A stretch of DNA of 35,825 nucleotides from an uncultured Porphyromonadaceae bacterium (GTDB taxonomy: Bacteria; Bacteroidota; Bacteroidia; Bacteroidales; Muribaculaceae): NCBI GenBank assembly GCA_947175225.1, contig CAMWLX010000002.1, forward strand, positions 1 to 35,825, given 5' to 3'. Positions 32,558-35,825 of this stretch are shown in pieces. The translations under genes and the position numbers were made by a program. The notes under the pieces were generated by a model that searched no databases, was not told where the DNA came from, and was given only the letters and a program-made list of their open reading frames with translations. Position 1 is the first letter of the stretch, and each line of letters opens with the position of its first letter.

Positions 32558-34462
32558 TTATTTGGTTGCTGCGGTCTCTGATGCGGGATGCTCCTTGATG
32601 AAAGCCACGGCACATGCGCCCAGGAAGAGCGAGATACCTGCGATCACCATCATCATGTACTGCGGTGCGAGTTCATCGGGGTTGCCGATAGCCGAGAGGA
32701 TAACACCGCCAAGGAGCGCGCCGACAATCTGCGGCAGGCAGATCGAGCAATTAAACAGGCCGAGGTATGCACCGATGTTGCCACCCTTGAGCGAGTTGGT
32801 AAGGATAGTGAACGGCCATGCAAGCATTGCAGCCCATGCGCAACCGATAAATGCAAACGATATGAAGAGTAAATAAGGATCGGTGAAGTATCCGGCTGTG
32901 ATAAAGCCGATGGCACCGAGCACGAGGCTGAGGGCATATGAGAACTTGCGGCTGCGGAACTGGGGAAGCACAATAGCCCAGAGTACCGAGCCAATTGCCT
33001 GGATGGCAAAAAGAATACCTACCCAGTTACCTGCATCGTTATATTGAGGTGACTCGGTGTTGAGTACCACCGATGTCTCAAATACTGCATTGGCCGGATC
33101 TGTGAGAACGGCATCTTTCTTGCCGTCAACAAAGAGTTCGCCGGTGTTGGGGTCATGAGTATATATGTCAGCCAGGACAATACCGGTCTGACCATCCATT
33201 CTTGAGAGGTAATCGACCAATGTGAATGACGTAGTCTCTACGCGGCGCTTACCATCTACGACTACAACCATACCGTTGGTGCTGACTGCCTCGTTAAACT
33301 TGTAGCTTGCCACACCGTCAACCGATGCGATGATACCATCATTGGCAACGGGGTTGAGCACCTCGATACCGATCGTAGGCGCTTTAATATTGAGACCGCC
33401 CGATACTATATCAACTGCCTCGACATTTTTATCTGCCATGGCGATAGTGCGTCCTTCGATAAATTCGCCGTCGGCTGTTACGAGACCGGCGACACAGGCT
33501 TTGCCGTGATCGACAATCACCTTGTTATCGGTGGTAAGGATATATTTTGCCGAATATACATCAGCGACTGCGCCGTTGGCATCAATTTGTGCGATACCTG
33601 TCACGGTTGTTGTTTCGGGGCAATTATATGCGTTCTTAGCAATCGTACCGTTGGTGTAAGTCCACATAAACAGGAATGCGAACCAGCAGAAAAACTGCAC
33701 CAGACCGACTGTCCAGAATGTTTTGGGAGCATTGACAAGGAGTTTCAACAGATTGGTCTTCTCTTTCTGACCATCAGCTTTGACTTCCTCACCACCATTA
33801 TATTCGCGGTAAAGCTCGGGGGGCCACTCCTTGACTTTGGCAAGTGTGTAGAATACACATATCAGCAGTATGGCTGCACCGAAGTAAAAAGAGAACACTA
33901 CCGTCTGGGGAATTACTCCTGATGCAGCAGTATTGCGGAAACCTAACCAAGTGAGCAGGAAGGGGAAAACATAGCCAACGATCGAGCCGGCGTTGCAGAG
34001 GAAACTCTGGATCGAGTAAGCCAGACCCTTCTGTTTCTCATTGACCATATCACCCACGAGCATCTTAAACGGCTGCATCGCCATGTTGATTGATGTGTCG
34101 AGAAGCATCAGGGCGATCAGTCCGATAAGGATTGCCGACGAAACAGCCAGTCCGAAACTACCGGCATTTGGAAGAAGACACATCACAATAACGGCAACGA
34201 CAGCTCCGAAAATCAGGTAAGGAAGACGACGACCGATCTTATTCCAGGTCTTGTCTGAGGCTGTGCCGACTATCGGCTGCACCACAAGGCCCATCAGCGG
34301 TGGGAGAATCCAGAAATAACTCAGGTCGTGCGGGTCAGCACCGAGTGTAGCGAAGATACGACTGACGTTAGCACTTTGCAGTGCATAGGCAATCTGGACA
34401 CCAAAGAACCCGAAACTGAGATTCCATAGCTTCCAGAAGGAAAGGTCAGGTTTAGTTTTCAT
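32558..34462 (-). CDS. MFS sugar transporter (maltose/sucrose type) with large inserted domain
   Basis: An inner-membrane transporter of the glycoside MFS type found in Bacteroidota (SLWNLSFGFFGVQ-like opening WKLWNLSFGFFGVQIAYALQ, DKTWNKIGRRLPYL between helices 2 and 3, QPFKMLVGDMV, and the closing GNIGAYLGLFNCSICLPQIV). Maltose, sucrose or a related glycoside is the likely substrate, unproven. Family members have about 430-480 residues, and this one has 634. The surplus is a hydrophilic block at about 280-470, between helix 7 (FWTVGLVQFFCWFAFLFMWT) and helix 8 (WVGILFAIQAIGSVLWAIVL), which should face the periplasm. The block is rich in Val, Asp and Thr and looks like beta-structure. The gene follows endonuclease IV by 65 nt and precedes a lipoprotein by 20 nt. 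Confidence 0.88.
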   Translation of the reverse strand: MKTKPDLSFWKLWNLSFGFFGVQIAYALQSANVSRIFATLGADPHDLSYFWILPPLMGLVVQPIVGTASDKTWNKIGRRLPYLIFGAVVAVIVMCLLPNAGSFGLAVSSAILIGLIALMLLDTSINMAMQPFKMLVGDMVNEKQKGLAYSIQSFLCNAGSIVGYVFPFLLTWLGFRNTAASGVIPQTVVFSFYFGAAILLICVFYTLAKVKEWPPELYREYNGGEEVKADGQKEKTNLLKLLVNAPKTFWTVGLVQFFCWFAFLFMWTYTNGTIAKNAYNCPETTTVTGIAQIDANGAVADVYSAKYILTTDNKVIVDHGKACVAGLVTADGEFIEGRTIAMADKNVEAVDIVSGGLNIKAPTIGIEVLNPVANDGIIASVDGVASYKFNEAVSTNGMVVVVDGKRRVETTSFTLVDYLSRMDGQTGIVLADIYTHDPNTGELFVDGKKDAVLTDPANAVFETSVVLNTESPQYNDAGNWVGILFAIQAIGSVLWAIVLPQFRSRKFSYALSLVLGAIGFITAGYFTDPYLLFISFAFIGCAWAAMLAWPFTILTNSLKGGNIGAYLGLFNCSICLPQIVGALLGGVILSAIGNPDELAPQYMMMVIAGISLFLGACAVAFIKEHPASETAATK

Positions 34463-34527
34463 GATAATTGATAGTTATGCTAATTGATTTATTATCTTGA
34501 ATGTAAATAAGTTCAACCGGTAGTAAG

Positions 34528-35394
34528 TTACTCTTTTTGATCTCTGTCGGCATCGGGGATCTGACTATACAGCCACGCTATCTCCTCGCCCCAAAGTTCC
34601 TCGTCAGGCGTCTCAAGTATCAAGGGGATATTATCCATACGCGGGTCACGCATCAGCAGCTTAAAGAACTCAAGGCCGAGCTCGCCGTGACCGAGCGGTG
34701 CATGACGGTCAACCCTCGAGCCTATACCTTTTATAGAATCATTGAGGTGCATCCCTCTGAGATAGTTAAAGCCGACAATGTCACCAAACTCCCGCCATGA
34801 CACATCATAAGTCTCGGGAGTTGTGAAATCATATCCGGCGGCCAGCGAGTGACAGGTATCTACACAGACCCCCACCCTTGACTTATCTTCGGTCAATTCG
34901 ATAATCCGCGCAAGATGTTCAAATCTATATCCGAGATTTGACCCCTGTCCGGCGGTCGACTCTATCACAGCTGTAACACCCTCAGTCTTGTCGAGCGTGA
35001 GATTGATCGACTCGGCGATACGTTTAAGGCAGTCATCCTCATCCATTTCATTGAGGTGTGAGCCGGGGTGAAAGTTAAGCATAGTCAACCCGAGCTGCTC
35101 GCAACGGCGGAACTCGTCTAAAAATGCCTCACGCGACATAGCAAGTTTGGCGGCATCAGGCGACCCGAGATTTATAAGGAAACTGTCATGTGGCAGTATC
35201 ACATCAGGGGTATATCCATAATCTATGCAGTTCTGCTTGAAGGTCTGCGCATCCGCTTCAGATATAGCCGGAGACCTCCATCTCGACGGACTGCGGGTAA
35301 ATATCGCGAAAGCTCTTGCGCCGATCTGCGATGCGAGGATCGGCGAAGATGCAACTCCTTTACTTGTCGAGACGTGTGCTCCGATATATTTCAT
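34528..35394 (-). CDS. nfo: Endonuclease IV (apurinic/apyrimidinic endonuclease)
   Basis: Cleaves DNA 5' of abasic sites in base excision repair. The 288-residue TIM-barrel protein opens MKYIGAHVSTSKGVASSP and shows the zinc ligands in order: His in GAHVS, His in LPHDSFLINLGS, the NFHPGSH motif, the Glu in TAVIESTAGQGSNLGY, VGVCVDTCHSLAAGYD, GMHLNDSIKGIGSRVDRHAPLGHGELG and the final ILETPD. Length and all metal-binding residues are normal. A good promoter (ATTG-19-TAACTTTG) lies directly upstream. Confidence 0.95.
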   Translation of the reverse strand: MKYIGAHVSTSKGVASSPILASQIGARAFAIFTRSPSRWRSPAISEADAQTFKQNCIDYGYTPDVILPHDSFLINLGSPDAAKLAMSREAFLDEFRRCEQLGLTMLNFHPGSHLNEMDEDDCLKRIAESINLTLDKTEGVTAVIESTAGQGSNLGYRFEHLARIIELTEDKSRVGVCVDTCHSLAAGYDFTTPETYDVSWREFGDIVGFNYLRGMHLNDSIKGIGSRVDRHAPLGHGELGLEFFKLLMRDPRMDNIPLILETPDEELWGEEIAWLYSQIPDADRDQKE

Positions 35395-35417
35395 AAACGT
35401 ATGTGGTTGGCAGCTTG

Positions 35418-35448
35418 CAAAGTTACTAATTATTTCATTACTGACAAT
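35418..35448 (-). promoter_or_regulatory. Promoter of nfo
   Basis: On the minus strand ATTG (35448-35445, one mismatch to TTTG), 19 nt, then TAACTTTG (35425-35418) followed by CA. The leader is about 20 nt. Confidence 0.7.
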
Positions 35449-35494
35449 AGAAACTTTACGCTAAATCCCTGTTAAAGTAACATTGTGAGCAATA

Positions 35495-35825
35495 TCACTC
35501 CTCACCTACTCCGGGGGTCGGATCATCAGCACCTCCGGAAGGCATGGCGTTTTGCTTAACCTTGAAGTCGATATAATTTGTTGCCGAATTAACCCTTATG
35601 ACCGCATAGCGGGGCGTATTGGTATGGTTAGGGGCAGCATACAGGGTGCAGTGTATCGTCCCCGCGCCACCCTTATAAGGATTGATCTCAAGCCATGTGA
35701 CATGGCTGCCGGTTTTTGAGTCGGTCGGCTGAATCTCGTATGACGAATTTGCAGGGAATATCTCGGCGCGGCAGTCAGCAGGAGAGTGAGGAAACAGCAA
35801 GGGACAGGTGCTGGCCAGGATGTGC
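35495..35825 (-). CDS. C-terminal part of a BACON-like secreted protein (partial)
   Basis: The frame is open to the right edge, so the N-terminus is missing. About 109 residues are visible. The segment VTWLEINPYKGGAGTIHCTL through NTPRYAVIRVNSATNYIDF to KVKQNA follows the BACON domain pattern ('WL.i.p..G.g...l.l....N...R.a.I.v......i.V.Q'), a domain found in extracellular carbohydrate-active and host-interacting proteins of Bacteroidota. The protein ends in a flexible GGADDPTPGVGEE tail. Its location outside the cytoplasm is inferred from the domain. No signal peptide is visible in the window. Confidence 0.6.
   Translation of the reverse strand, partial: HILASTCPLLFPHSPADCRAEIFPANSSYEIQPTDSKTGSHVTWLEINPYKGGAGTIHCTLYAAPNHTNTPRYAVIRVNSATNYIDFKVKQNAMPSGGADDPTPGVGEE

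Overview
The window looks like a chromosomal segment of a Bacteroidales gut bacterium, perhaps Muribaculaceae-like. This rests on several promoters of the Bacteroidota type (TTTG about 20 nt upstream of TAnnTTTG), near-absent Shine-Dalgarno sites, an HU/SPOR envelope protein, pyruvate phosphate dikinase, a BACON-like secreted protein and a MutL without endonuclease residues. The genus is inference. Two compartments are visible: an accessory island from the left edge to about 20.5 kb, and a more GC-rich, tightly packed core region from about 20.5 kb to the right edge.

Island, part 1 (1-6722): a restriction-modification operon of the LlaJI/McrBC kind. It holds the tail of what looks like an N6-adenine methylase, a 5-methylcytosine methyltransferase, a McrB-like AAA+ motor and a LlaJI-family nuclease. 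These are followed by an unfamiliar gene with a RAMA-like C-terminus that is split by a frameshift at a run of seven A, a 51-residue acidic ORF with no Lys or Arg, and two small membrane proteins.

Island, part 2 (6723-18833): two diverged copies of a largely non-coding, hairpin-rich module, each carrying a small gene (the second copy broken by a 39-bp insertion), flank the main object of interest. The outermost parts of the modules contain a perfect 76-bp direct repeat (7155-7230 and 18758-18833). Between them a WYL-domain regulator is followed by two tight gene runs. Run A is a small membrane/zinc-ribbon protein, a glycine-zipper protein, a 73-residue protein, a YaaW (UPF0174) homologue and an M48 metalloprotease. 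Run B is a glycine-rich membrane-active protein, a GHKL ATPase, a receiver protein with a helical C-terminal domain, and a protein with 17 CxxC DnaJ-type zinc motifs. Run A is preceded by two tandem promoter-operator units of identical geometry (inverted repeat CGTTCAG-N5-YTGAACK, 9 nt, then a -7 box), which are likely WYL sites. I know of no described system with this gene set. A signal-controlled membrane or proteostasis stress or defence system is the best guess, and it is inference.

Island end (18834-20550): a tyrosine recombinase with two substituted catalytic positions, three TAGACAA repeats in front of it and a strong terminator facing ppdK.

Core (20576-35825): ppdK; rlmD; an unnamed ATP-grasp-like protein; mutL; a leftward run of HU-SPOR, nitroreductase, a DUF2520 Rossmann protein, a KdsC-like phosphatase and Maf; then a leftward set of endonuclease IV, an MFS sugar transporter with a roughly 190-residue insertion and a small lipoprotein; and finally the C-terminal end of a BACON-like protein cut by the window edge.
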